DNA from: an uncultured Clostridia bacterium
GTDB lineage: Bacteria; Bacillota; Clostridia; Christensenellales; CALVMC01
Reading direction: 5' to 3'
Length of the DNA: 64,000 nt
Assembly: GCA_944342015.1 (NCBI GenBank)
Contig: CALVMC010000003.1
Coordinates: 69,842 to 133,841, forward strand
The first letter of the stretch is position 1. The number at the start of each line of letters is the position of its first letter. The position numbers were made by a program, and so were the translations under genes. Below, in pieces: positions 8,468 through 17,694 of this stretch. The notes beneath the pieces are model-generated. The model did not search any database. It was not told the DNA's origin and saw only the letters and a program-made list of their open reading frames with translations.

Positions 8468-10381
8468 TTACTTGATTCCGAATGTTTTTTTGCTTTCTTT
8501 AATTACCTGATTTTTAACGCTTTCGTTATAGGTTATCATACTTTCGATAGCCTGACCGCTCAGAAAATCGTTTTGGAAATCGTAATAATACTGTGTTTCG
8601 TAATCGGTGGTGATTTTTTCCTTGATTTTTTCCTTTACCGAACTATCTTCGTAATAATCCTGCCCTTCGGGAACGGAACCGTAATCGGTTGCAATAGCCG
8701 TAACTATCATAATATGGATACCGTATTCGGTTACGCAGTAAGCAATAGTTTTTCCGGTTGCAGCGTCGCTGTAAATATAACTACCTTTCAAACCGTCAAC
8801 TACCGTCTGATCCAAGGTATAGGTACCCTTGCCTTGATTTACGAGAGCCCTTCCTAAATCGGTAAATTCTTCGACATAACTTGAAGTGCTGCCTTCGGGA
8901 ACGATAAGATAATTATTGAGAGTATCGTCGTCTGCGAACATTCCGGTATCGTCGCTTACAAGATAAATCCATTTTTCCATTACTTCTATTGTTTCGTCAA
9001 CCGAACTTACAAGACTTAAATCTTTGGAAATCAAAGCCATAATTTTTTCTGCGGAAAATTTCATATCGCTTTCGAATGTTCCGTTATTAATGGATTCGAT
9101 AATCTCTTCTTCGGTTTTACCTTCGAGGTCGTCCGGATAATAAGTAAGGTCGCCTACGGTTATTTTCCATACATAAGGAGAAAGCTCGCATTCGCTGTCG
9201 GCGCAAACATGGTATTTGCAAGAAGCTTTGCTTCCCGTATGGGTATGAGCGGAAAGGCAGTCGTGTTTTTCACTGCTTTCGGCGTTGTAATTCAAATTAG
9301 AAACGGGAACGGAAATTTTATCCGCAAGGCTTTTTCTGAAAAGGGTGAGCGCTGCCGAATTGTTAACGCCTGTGCTTTCGAAATTTTCAAGTTCTGCTGT
9401 CAGTTCGTCGTCGAATTTCAAAAGGATATTTTTTACATATCCGTACATTAAAATATTTCCGGCGTCATCTCTGTAAATAGGATGGTAAGCGATATTTTCT
9501 TCATTGGTCAAAGCCGTTTCGTAATCGGCCTTGCTTGTAAAAGTGATTTTATTTTTCAGAATAAGTTCCTGATATTCGGCATTAACGATGTCGTCGAGTT
9601 CCCCTGTCGCCGAAATATAATCCTTATAATTATCGAGAAGAATTTGTTCTACTTCGCTTTTAAGATAATAATCGTAACTTAAATAATTGCTTTCGAGATT
9701 GCTCATAAGCTTGTTATAAGCTCTTTCTTGAAGCTTTGTTTTATTTTCCCAATTTGAAGAATCGGTAAAATATTTGGGCATATTTTGAGCGGGTGCGTTC
9801 GGATCGAAATCCTCTTCGTCCTCGGGGGGAACGGGTCTGAATTCTATCTCGTCTTCCGTTTCGGAACTGCTGTCATCGTCGCTTGAAACCGAGCCGCCGC
9901 TGTTTAATATCTCGTCTTTTTCAAGTTCATTATAAATCTCGTCGTAAGCGGTTTGAAGGGTTTCGTTAGCCCCTTCGATTGCTTTTTTAAGCTCTGCGGG
10001 CGTAATTAATTTGTTATAGATTATATCGTTTGACAAAGCTGTTTTGTCTATCTTGTCGTCGTGTGTCTTGTTATATTCTTCGACATAGTACTCTTCGGCT
10101 TTCAGAATAAGAAGCTTTCTTTTAGCAAGACTTTCCACCATAAGGTCGACAGTTTCTTCTACGGAATAGCCGTACTGACTCACATAAGTATAGCCGGTCG
10201 AATTCATTAAAGCCGTAACTTCGCCTTTTTTAACATATTCAATCATTCCGTTATAATTAATAGTTGCAAGAATCTGATTGTAATCCACTTCGGCATTAAG
10301 AACAAAAAGGGTTCCGCAGCCGCAGAGAAGAGAAAGGCTTATCGCAACAACTAAAATAACAGAAATTAACTTTCTTTTCAT
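8468..10381 (-). CDS. Large lipoprotein with SurA/PrsA-like foldase features
   Basis: A 637-residue exported lipoprotein. A basic start and hydrophobic stretch lead to a LLCGC lipobox at residues 18-22. The N-terminal part is helical with LAKRKLLILKAEEY, as in the SurA_N/PrsA chaperone core. Near the C-terminus GIHIMIVTAIATDYGS resembles the last strand of a parvulin peptidyl-prolyl isomerase domain. A very acidic linker sits near residues 165-200. Around residues 370-398 a Cys/His cluster (HDC, HTH, C, H, C, C spaced over about 27 residues) looks like an inserted metal-binding knuckle. It has its own promoter and terminator. A foldase role outside the membrane is inferred. Isomerase activity is uncertain because the parvulin core is diverged. 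Confidence 0.6.
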   Translation of the reverse strand: MKRKLISVILVVAISLSLLCGCGTLFVLNAEVDYNQILATINYNGMIEYVKKGEVTALMNSTGYTYVSQYGYSVEETVDLMVESLAKRKLLILKAEEYYVEEYNKTHDDKIDKTALSNDIIYNKLITPAELKKAIEGANETLQTAYDEIYNELEKDEILNSGGSVSSDDDSSSETEDEIEFRPVPPEDEEDFDPNAPAQNMPKYFTDSSNWENKTKLQERAYNKLMSNLESNYLSYDYYLKSEVEQILLDNYKDYISATGELDDIVNAEYQELILKNKITFTSKADYETALTNEENIAYHPIYRDDAGNILMYGYVKNILLKFDDELTAELENFESTGVNNSAALTLFRKSLADKISVPVSNLNYNAESSEKHDCLSAHTHTGSKASCKYHVCADSECELSPYVWKITVGDLTYYPDDLEGKTEEEIIESINNGTFESDMKFSAEKIMALISKDLSLVSSVDETIEVMEKWIYLVSDDTGMFADDDTLNNYLIVPEGSTSSYVEEFTDLGRALVNQGKGTYTLDQTVVDGLKGSYIYSDAATGKTIAYCVTEYGIHIMIVTAIATDYGSVPEGQDYYEDSSVKEKIKEKITTDYETQYYYDFQNDFLSGQAIESMITYNESVKNQVIKESKKTFGIK

Positions 10382-10414
10382 ATAATCTCCTTAATCAAAA
10401 TCCGATATGTAGAT

Positions 10415-10443
10415 ATTATAACCAATTTTAATTTTAAAAGCAA
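10415..10443 (-). promoter_or_regulatory. Promoter for the PrsA-like lipoprotein
   Basis: On the reverse strand TTGCTT (10438-10443) and a perfect TATAAT (10415-10420) are 17 bases apart, 34 bases ahead of the start codon. Confidence 0.65.
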
Positions 10444-10570
10444 TTAATAATTATATATAAAGTATATAAAATTTATCCTTACAAATCAATTAAAATTGTT
10501 TGATATAATAATTTTATTTACAGTTTTTTTTATTAAATAACCGAAAGAAAAAAATAAAAATATTTTAAAA

Positions 10571-13500
10571 TTACGATATTTTTATAAGAAAATCCAAGAC
10601 TGCGTCGGTTTTATCAAAAACCGAACGGATATTTTCAAAACTTGCGCAAACGGGAATGTTCGTATTCAGTCTTATGTTTTTGGCGTCGCTTACCGCTTCT
10701 ATTATTTTTCGGTCTTTGAAAACATCGGCTGAAACAAAATACAGTTCGGCACGGTTTTCGTCTATAACTATTCTGCTTATGTTTTTTGACGAAGCGAGAT
10801 TTTTAATAAGACATATTTTTAAAAGGTTTACCGTTGCGACTTTGGGTTTTCCGTACAGTTCGGTAAGTTCGAGAATAAGATTTTCAAGTTCTTCTTTATT
10901 CGATAACGAAGCTGCCTTTTTGTAATATTTGAGTTTTTCCGATTCGTTTTCGATATACGAAGAGTCAATATAAGCGTCCTGATTTACGAATAACTCGGTA
11001 TCGGTTTCTTTGACTTCCTCTCTTCCTTCCGCATAGCTTACGGCTTCTGCAAGCAGCTTGCAATAAAGGTCGTAGCCTACTTCGGCAATATGGCCGCTTT
11101 GTTCCCTTCCCAAAAGCTCCCCCGCTCCTCTGATTTCCAAATCCGCCATTGCGATTTTCATACCGCTTCCCAGTTCCGTATTCTGAACAAGGGCTTTCAG
11201 TCTGCTCTCACCTTCCTTGGTAAGGGGTTTTCCTTTTTCAACGGTAAAATAGGCTTTTGCAAGTCTTGAAGACCTTCCGACTCTTCCTCTCAGCTGATAA
11301 AGAGAGTTAAGTCCCAACCTGTCGGCGTCTATTACAATAAGGGTATTTGCGTCGGGTAAATCTATTCCGTTTTCTATAATTGTGGTGGTAACAAGGATAT
11401 TCCCTTCTTTTTCGTAAAATGCGTTGATTCTCGTATCGAGTTCTTCCGGGGAAAGTCTGCCGTGGGTTACGATTATTTTGGCGTTTTTAACAAGTTCCGA
11501 AATATGACGGGCAAAATCTTCTATGCCTTTTACACGGTTATAGAGAATAAATACCTGTCCTTCTCTTGCAATTTCTCTTTCTATTGCGTCCTTTACGAGA
11601 GCGTCGGAATATTCGGTGACATAGGTATCGATAGGCAATCTGTTTTTGGGGGAAGTTTCGAGAATACTTATATCCCTTATACCGCAAAGCGCCATATTCA
11701 AAGTTCTGGGTATAGGGGTTGCCGACATAGTAAGAACATTCAGGTCGTTTTTAAGTTCTTTTATTTTTTCTTTATGTTCGACGCCGAACCTTTGTTCTTC
11801 GTCGAGAACAAGAAGTCCCAAATCCTTGAACACGACATCGGGTGACAGCATTCTGTGGGTTGCGACAAGCACATCGATTGAGCCGTTTTCGAGATTTTTA
11901 AGGGTTTTTTTTATTTCCGCAGGCTTTTGCAGTCTTGTAAGCATTGCGGCTTTCACTCCGAATTTTTCCATTCTCTTTACAACGGTATTATAATGCTGCT
12001 TGGCAAGTATGGTTGTAGGCGAAAGTATTGCAGCCTGCTTAGAAGAAGTTACGGTTTTGAAAACCGCCCTTAAAGCAACTTCGGTCTTTCCGTACCCTAC
12101 ATCTCCGCAAATGAGCCTGTCCATAACCTTGCCTTTTTCCATATCCGATTTAACATCTTCTATTGCCTGCAACTGGTCGGGCGTTTCGGTATATTCGAAA
12201 TCGTCTTCAAACTGTTTTTGAAGAAAATCGTCCCCGGGATAGATAAAGCCTTTCGCCTTTTCTCTTTTTGCGTAAAGTTCCAAAAGATTGACAGCCATTT
12301 TTTTGACGCTTTCCTTAACTCTTTCCTTCACCTTCTCAAAACTTTTTGTTCCGATTTTCGAAAGTGCGGGAGCGGTATCGGCGCCCGAATAACGGCTGAG
12401 TCTCGTCATCTGGTCTACGGGAATATATAAAACATCGCCGCCGTAATATTCGACGGTTATATAATCTCTTTTTATTCCGTCGGTTATCATATCGCAAAAG
12501 CCTGTGCATTTTCCTATACCGTGAACTTCGTGAACTACGAAATCGCCTATTTTCGGCATTTCCGAAAGTCCTGTTTTCCGTCTTACGATACTCTGTTTTT
12601 TTCTGACAAGCTCGCTTTTTCCTATCACGGCAATTTTGGTTACAGGGTCGATAAAGCCTTTTTCTATGGAAGCGTCGCTGAGTGCGATACCTGAAAATCC
12701 TTCTTTTTTAATGTCTGCAAACGATTTGAAAGATACGCTTATACCTTCTTTTAAAAATGCGCTTCGAGAAGTCTGCGCTCTTTCCTTATCGTTGAAACAT
12801 AAAAGTATATCGTAACCGTTATTTTTAAGTTTTGAAATGTCTTTGAACAACAGATCGTAATCCAAAAAATACGAAGGAACGGAAGGGGAATTTAATTTCA
12901 ATATGTTTTCGTCTTGGGTTTCGGTTGCAAAATCGATAACGGAAAAATCCTTTAACCTTTTTTCAACAGAACTAAAATCTATTACGGCGCCGTCATGTTC
13001 CTTTAAAGTTTCGCCCGACAAAAAAAGTTCTTTTGTTCTTTGACTGTTTTCCCTGTCGCAAACGATACCCTTTTCCTTAATGGATTTAAAACCGTCGAAA
13101 AAGACGGGTGCCGACTTTAAATAGGAAAATATATCGGTTTTTGTTTCGGAAAAAGGCAAAGCCCATAAAAGAGAAGTATCGTAATTTTTGTTTTTCAGTT
13201 TTTCTATGATTTCCGAAACTATATCTTCGGCTCTCTTACGGGCTTCTCTTGTCATTATTTTGTTCTGTAAAATAAAAGCGTCGCTGAGTTTTTTTATGTT
13301 TATACCTGAATAGTCGTATTCGTATGCAGGCGAAATTTTTGCCGAATTCAAAGACTGGACAGAAAGTCCGCTTTCCGGACTGAAAGAACGGATTTTTTCC
13401 ACAGTATCGTCTTCGAAGACAATTCTTACCGGTAAAGCCTGTCCCAAAGGGTAGATATCCACTATACCGCCCCGAACCGAAAATGTTCCTATTTCCCTTT

Positions 13501-13960
13501 CCCCTCTCTTGTATCCGAGTTTGACGAGTTTTGCTATAAGCTCGTCGACGCTTAAATTTTCGGAAAGGAAAAATTCTTCATAGTTCAAAAAATAATCCGG
13601 TCTTTCGTAATACTGTTTAAGCGCCTCTACGCTTATAACAGCTTTTTTAAGTCCGCAAGCTATATCGGTCAGAGCTTCCACTCTTTTGGAAATTCTCTCT
13701 AAGCCTAAATCTTCTTTATAAATAAGGCTGTCCGCCCGTGAAGTAAGTACCCTTACATCTGTACCGTAACTTCTTATAAGTTCGGCGTAGTATTCCGCTT
13801 CCGCATCGTCTCTTGTGACGAACAAAAACTCGTCAAGTAAACTCAGCGCAAGACATTTGAGCCCCGTACTTAAACCGAAAACGGCTGTGGTCTTATTGCC
13901 AAGCCGCTCGAAAAGTTCTTTAAGTATTCCGTTTTTTGCGATATCGGAAATTTTCTTCAA
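10571..13960 (-). CDS. mfd: Transcription-repair coupling factor
   Basis: A 1129-residue superfamily 2 DNA translocase. It removes RNA polymerase stalled at lesions and recruits UvrA for nucleotide excision repair. The N-terminal UvrB-like region is followed by the RNA-polymerase interaction domain (from about residue 470, VHEVHGIGKCTGF). The helicase motor starts near residue 616 (GDVGYGKTE, Walker A) with the DEEQRFG Walker B box near 720 and the LRGRVGRS motif VI. The C-terminal TRCF domain is complete. Length is normal for the family. Six bases separate it from pth, in the conserved Gram-positive pth-mfd order. Confidence 0.97.
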   Translation of the reverse strand: MKKISDIAKNGILKELFERLGNKTTAVFGLSTGLKCLALSLLDEFLFVTRDDAEAEYYAELIRSYGTDVRVLTSRADSLIYKEDLGLERISKRVEALTDIACGLKKAVISVEALKQYYERPDYFLNYEEFFLSENLSVDELIAKLVKLGYKRGEREIGTFSVRGGIVDIYPLGQALPVRIVFEDDTVEKIRSFSPESGLSVQSLNSAKISPAYEYDYSGINIKKLSDAFILQNKIMTREARKRAEDIVSEIIEKLKNKNYDTSLLWALPFSETKTDIFSYLKSAPVFFDGFKSIKEKGIVCDRENSQRTKELFLSGETLKEHDGAVIDFSSVEKRLKDFSVIDFATETQDENILKLNSPSVPSYFLDYDLLFKDISKLKNNGYDILLCFNDKERAQTSRSAFLKEGISVSFKSFADIKKEGFSGIALSDASIEKGFIDPVTKIAVIGKSELVRKKQSIVRRKTGLSEMPKIGDFVVHEVHGIGKCTGFCDMITDGIKRDYITVEYYGGDVLYIPVDQMTRLSRYSGADTAPALSKIGTKSFEKVKERVKESVKKMAVNLLELYAKREKAKGFIYPGDDFLQKQFEDDFEYTETPDQLQAIEDVKSDMEKGKVMDRLICGDVGYGKTEVALRAVFKTVTSSKQAAILSPTTILAKQHYNTVVKRMEKFGVKAAMLTRLQKPAEIKKTLKNLENGSIDVLVATHRMLSPDVVFKDLGLLVLDEEQRFGVEHKEKIKELKNDLNVLTMSATPIPRTLNMALCGIRDISILETSPKNRLPIDTYVTEYSDALVKDAIEREIAREGQVFILYNRVKGIEDFARHISELVKNAKIIVTHGRLSPEELDTRINAFYEKEGNILVTTTIIENGIDLPDANTLIVIDADRLGLNSLYQLRGRVGRSSRLAKAYFTVEKGKPLTKEGESRLKALVQNTELGSGMKIAMADLEIRGAGELLGREQSGHIAEVGYDLYCKLLAEAVSYAEGREEVKETDTELFVNQDAYIDSSYIENESEKLKYYKKAASLSNKEELENLILELTELYGKPKVATVNLLKICLIKNLASSKNISRIVIDENRAELYFVSADVFKDRKIIEAVSDAKNIRLNTNIPVCASFENIRSVFDKTDAVLDFLIKIS

Positions 13961-13966
13961 TATATA

Positions 13967-14536
13967 CTACCTGCTTTTTTTATTGTACTTCTGCATTAAT
14001 TTTTCGAAATCTCTGTTTTCGATATATTCGAAAGCGGCTTCCGACGCCGTTATGCACCCTTTTAAAAACAATTCTCCTTCTTCCCCTTTTAAAGGTGAAA
14101 GGACATAGTTTTTAAGACTTTCTACGCAAGGCTTTCCTGCGCCGATTCTTATTCTCTTAATGTTTTCCGAAGAAAGTTCAAAAACGATATTTCTCATTCC
14201 GTTATGGGTTCCCGCACTTCCCTTTTCCCTTAACCTTATACTGCCTAACGGAAGGTCTATATCGTCGTAAATTACTAACAGTTCTTCGTTTTTTGCGCCG
14301 AACTTGTTTTTAAGTTCCCTTAAACTTATTCCGGAAAGATTCATATAAGTCTGCGGTTTTGCAAGTACCGTTTTTTCGCCGTTAATATAAGTTACCGTAT
14401 AAAGCGCGCTGCAACCTTTTTTGTCGAAACGGACATTCAGCTTGTCCGCTAAATTATCTATTGCCGTAAAGCCTGCGTTATGAACGGTTTTTTCGTATTC
14501 TCTGCCGATATTTCCGAGTCCTGAAATTATTAACAT
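13967..14536 (-). CDS. pth: Peptidyl-tRNA hydrolase
   Basis: A 189-residue Pth that releases peptides from prematurely dropped peptidyl-tRNA. GLGN near the start, the catalytic histidine in TVHNAGF (residue about 20), and DDIDLPLGSIRLR with the essential aspartate followed by GSAGTHNGMRNI are all present. The start overlaps the stop of the GlmU-like gene by one base (TAATG), so the genes are co-translated. Length and motifs are typical. Confidence 0.95.
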   Translation of the reverse strand: MLIISGLGNIGREYEKTVHNAGFTAIDNLADKLNVRFDKKGCSALYTVTYINGEKTVLAKPQTYMNLSGISLRELKNKFGAKNEELLVIYDDIDLPLGSIRLREKGSAGTHNGMRNIVFELSSENIKRIRIGAGKPCVESLKNYVLSPLKGEEGELFLKGCITASEAAFEYIENRDFEKLMQKYNKKSR

Positions 14537-15582
14537 CAGTTCTCCTTCTTCTGTCTTTTCCAGTTGGTTTTAACTACCTGTCTTTCTCTTGCAATGCAAA
14601 GAACATCGCCCGGAACATCGTCGGTAACCGTACTTCCCGCAGCGATATATGCGTTGTCGCCTATCGTAATCGGAGCGATCAGATTGGAATTGCTTCCTAT
14701 AAAGACATTCTTGCCGACTGTCGTATGTTGTTTGATAACTCCGTTATAATTTACGAAAATGGAACCGCAGCCGACATTGGTTTCTTCCCCTACCGACGCA
14801 TCGCCTATGTAAGCTAAGTGTGCGGCTTTGACTCCCTTTTCGAGAGTGGAATTTTTTATTTCCACAAAATCGCCTATGCGACATTCGTCTTTTATTACGC
14901 TTTTGTTTCTGAAATATGCAAAAGGTCCTACACGGCAAGAATTTCCCACCTCGCTGTCTTCTATACGGGACATTATAACTGTCGAATTCTTCCCTATTTT
15001 CGAATCCCTTATGTAACAGCCGCTTTCGATATTCGTTCCCGAACCTATTGTCGTTCTTCCGTATATCGTGACGTTAGGATAAATCTTTGCGCCCTTTTCT
15101 ATAACGACATCGTCGCCTATATAAGTGTTGGACGAATCTATGATAATCGCTCCGTTTTGAAGCGCCTTTTTTATGTTTCTTTTTGAAATACCCTTATAAA
15201 CCTTTTCAACCGTTAAGTTGTCTTCTACCGAAACGGTCTCTTCGTTTTCGAAAGACAGTGCCGATTTTACGTCTTCTCCGTATATTCCGCGCATTACTAT
15301 GCTTCCTTTTCCGAAACGCACGGACGCCGCTCCGTTCTCTTCCATAAATCTGACTGCGTCAAAAACCGTCTTTTCGTTGACCAGAGCCATATCGTCTTTA
15401 ATCGTAACGACATAATCGCAATCTTTATCGGGGTTTGCTTTTGCGCCTTTGTCGCTGTGGATAATTTTAAAATTTGTCAAAGCCCTTTTAGGATACTCCG
15501 AAAGTTTATGTCCGAACACTAAAACATCGAGTTCGGGTCTGTCGGTTTTTTCTATTACAATATTAATTTTCAGATAATTCAT
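14536..15582 (-). CDS. GlmU-like acetyltransferase lacking a normal uridylyltransferase half
   Basis: A 348-residue homologue of the C-terminal part of GlmU. Residues about 145-340 form a left-handed beta-helix with many hexapeptide turns. The KAAHLAYIGD block carries H255, the equivalent of the GlmU catalytic histidine, and NVGCGSIFVNYNG follows. This half acetylates glucosamine 1-phosphate with acetyl-CoA. Canonical GlmU is about 455 residues and begins with a nucleotide-binding GxGxGTRM loop. Here the first 130 residues are short, diverged and lack that loop. The gene sits where glmU normally sits (before pth and mfd), so it looks like a reduced GlmU rather than an unrelated enzyme. A separate uridylyltransferase would be needed elsewhere. 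It lies one base after tadA. Confidence 0.75.
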   Translation of the reverse strand: MNYLKINIVIEKTDRPELDVLVFGHKLSEYPKRALTNFKIIHSDKGAKANPDKDCDYVVTIKDDMALVNEKTVFDAVRFMEENGAASVRFGKGSIVMRGIYGEDVKSALSFENEETVSVEDNLTVEKVYKGISKRNIKKALQNGAIIIDSSNTYIGDDVVIEKGAKIYPNVTIYGRTTIGSGTNIESGCYIRDSKIGKNSTVIMSRIEDSEVGNSCRVGPFAYFRNKSVIKDECRIGDFVEIKNSTLEKGVKAAHLAYIGDASVGEETNVGCGSIFVNYNGVIKQHTTVGKNVFIGSNSNLIAPITIGDNAYIAAGSTVTDDVPGDVLCIARERQVVKTNWKRQKKEN

Positions 15583-15583
15583 T

Positions 15584-16036
15584 TTATTTTTTCTTCCTTT
15601 TATTTTCGAAATATTTACTCAAAATTTCAGCGCACTCTTTTTCCATAATTCCGCCTTTAACTTCGAGTCGGTGATTAAGCCTGCTGTCTTCTGTTATATT
15701 GTAAAGGGTTTTACAGCCTCCCGCTTTTTTATCGTATGCTCCGAAAATTAATTTATCGAGTCTGCTGTTCACTATTGCCCCTGCGCACATAGGACAGGGC
15801 TCCAATGTCACATACATTTCACAACCGTTAAGTCGCCAATCCCCTGTTTTTTTACACGCTTTTATTATTGCTACTATCTCTGCGTGGTATACCGAACAGT
15901 TTTTTTTCTCTTTTAAATTATAGCCTTCGGCAATAATTTTCCCGTCTTTTACGATTACGGCACCGACAGGCACCTCGTCTTTCAAAGCGGCTTTTTCGGC
16001 AAGAGAAATAGCCTTTTGCATATATTTTTCATACAT
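15584..16036 (-). CDS. tadA: tRNA adenosine(34) deaminase
   Basis: A 150-residue zinc deaminase that converts the wobble adenosine of tRNA-Arg(ACG) to inosine. The active-site HAE is at H51-E53 and PCPMC supplies C81 and C84. Length is as expected for TadA. It is the first gene of a tight run with the GlmU-like gene, pth and mfd. Guanine or cytosine deaminases share the fold, but the PVGAVIV and LNGCEMYVTLEPCPMC segments fit TadA. Confidence 0.92.
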   Translation of the reverse strand: MYEKYMQKAISLAEKAALKDEVPVGAVIVKDGKIIAEGYNLKEKKNCSVYHAEIVAIIKACKKTGDWRLNGCEMYVTLEPCPMCAGAIVNSRLDKLIFGAYDKKAGGCKTLYNITEDSRLNHRLEVKGGIMEKECAEILSKYFENKRKKK

Positions 16037-16089
16037 AAAACAATATTATCATTTTTAAATGCTTACTGCAATTATTTTTGATTAATATA

Positions 16090-16914
16090 TTATATCTTAC
16101 CGATTTCGGAAGCTGTTTCAGCATAAAAAGCAAGTATGTCTTTATTGTCTTTCAGCATCTTTTCGAAAACTTTATCGGAAAGCGGATAGGAAGCGTTGTC
16201 TAAGCCGGTTTCCACCGTTATTCCGAGTCCCGAAAAGTTAAGAGTATACCAGTCTTTATATCCTCCGTGACTACCCTTTGAAAGCAAAGGCTGATAGCCT
16301 AATTTATCGGCAATTTTATTTACCTGCTCTTTATACCTTACGATATTTTCGTAACCGTAATACAAAACCTCGCCCCTTGAATGGTATGATACCGTTAAAC
16401 TATATCTGTTTTTTTCGGTAATACTTTTAAGAGCGATGCTTTCCCTTTCGGAAAAAGGTTTTTCACCTATATAGTTTTCGGGCGCAGGATAGGTTAAATT
16501 CAATTTGCCTTTTCCGAAACCTGCGTCGAAATTCACATTAAGGTCGACTGCGTTTGCGTTGGCTTTCCATAATGTAAAATCCGAACTTTTGCCGTTTACC
16601 GAATAGAGATAATCCCTTCTGCTTTTATCATAAATGCTGTCAAGTCCTAAATTACACAAATCCACTCCGTCGGGATTTACCATGGGTATTACCGTTAATG
16701 GCAAACTTCCGTCATAATCCTTTAATAGTTCGATAAGAAGTTTTGCGGTAAGAAATTCCCTTGCGTGAATTGCTCCGTGGATAAGAACACGGCTTTTTCC
16801 TTCTCCTTTATGCAAGGCATAAATATTTTTATCAAGAGTACTTGCTCCTATAATTTCCCTTTCGGTTTTTTTAAGCGACAGTATGTCCTTTTCCAAATCA
16901 GAATATGTATACAC
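16090..16914 (-). CDS. M14 family zinc carboxypeptidase
   Basis: A 274-residue M14 metallopeptidase. Zinc ligands are H50 and E53 (HARE) and H178 (VSYHSRGE). The catalytic glutamate is E235 in TVETG. The PMVNPDGVDL and LNVNFDAGF segments are typical of the gamma-D-glutamyl-diamino acid peptidase branch, which cuts peptidoglycan stem peptides. There is no signal peptide, no membrane segment and no LysM domain, so it appears cytoplasmic and may recycle muropeptides. The family is clear. The substrate is inferred. Confidence 0.85.
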   Translation of the reverse strand: MYTYSDLEKDILSLKKTEREIIGASTLDKNIYALHKGEGKSRVLIHGAIHAREFLTAKLLIELLKDYDGSLPLTVIPMVNPDGVDLCNLGLDSIYDKSRRDYLYSVNGKSSDFTLWKANANAVDLNVNFDAGFGKGKLNLTYPAPENYIGEKPFSERESIALKSITEKNRYSLTVSYHSRGEVLYYGYENIVRYKEQVNKIADKLGYQPLLSKGSHGGYKDWYTLNFSGLGITVETGLDNASYPLSDKVFEKMLKDNKDILAFYAETASEIGKI

Positions 16915-17019
16915 AAGGTTATAATATGTAAATAAAATCCGTTTGTTCCACAGTATTAAAAAATTGTCAAAGTTCTTTGAATACGAGGTTTTAAATATAA
17001 TCGGAAATCATTTAAAAAA

Positions 17020-17475
17020 TTATTTATGGTAGGTTATATTTTCCATAATAGTGAAGGCTCTGTAAATCTGTTCGGCAAGTATCACCCTCATAAGCTGATG
17101 CGGATAAGTGAATTTACCGAACGACAAAAGGAAATTTCCGCAGTTTTTCGCCTTTTCCGAAAGACCGTAAGAACCGCCTATAACAAAGGTAATTTCGCTT
17201 ATGCCCGACACAAACTGCTTTTTCATAAGGTTGGAAAATTCTTCGCTTGCTATCTCCTGACCGCTTTTATCGAGAACTATAACATATCCCGAAGTCTTAG
17301 ACGATAACTCTTCCCCTTCCTCTCTTACCGCGCTTATGACATCGTCCTTTTTGGATTCGGGAATTTCCGTAACGGTAAGGGTGCAGAATCTCGAAAGTCT
17401 TTTGGCATAATTTTCAAAGGCTTCTTTGAAAAAACTGTCGGAAAGTTTTCCGACGGCAAGTATTCTGATTTTCAT
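17020..17475 (-). CDS. rlmH: 23S rRNA (pseudouridine1915-N3)-methyltransferase
   Basis: A 151-residue SPOUT methyltransferase that methylates pseudouridine 1915 in helix 69 of 23S rRNA using SAM. The FVIGGSYGLSEKAK loop forms the knotted SAM site and the conserved end FTYPHQLMRVILAEQIYRA is intact. Length is typical (about 155-159). AAAGGAGA precedes the start. The 219 bases upstream of it hold no gene, only AT-rich DNA with a weak AAATCC/GGATTT hairpin at 17587-17604. Confidence 0.95.
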   Translation of the reverse strand: MKIRILAVGKLSDSFFKEAFENYAKRLSRFCTLTVTEIPESKKDDVISAVREEGEELSSKTSGYVIVLDKSGQEIASEEFSNLMKKQFVSGISEITFVIGGSYGLSEKAKNCGNFLLSFGKFTYPHQLMRVILAEQIYRAFTIMENITYHK

Positions 17476-17694
17476 TTTTTTCTCCTTTCTTCTTTTGTTC
17501 GGTAACGCATTTTTTAGTACTTATTTTTCCGTTTATAATTTTTCGTTAAATACCCGTTATTTTTTTAATATTAACTGACTTACTAAAAATCCATGTACGG
17601 ATTTACTTTGCAAAACAGATATATAGATTAAAATTTAAAAAATATAAATACGACTGTTTATACCGTATATCGTTAAATAATTTAATATATCTTT

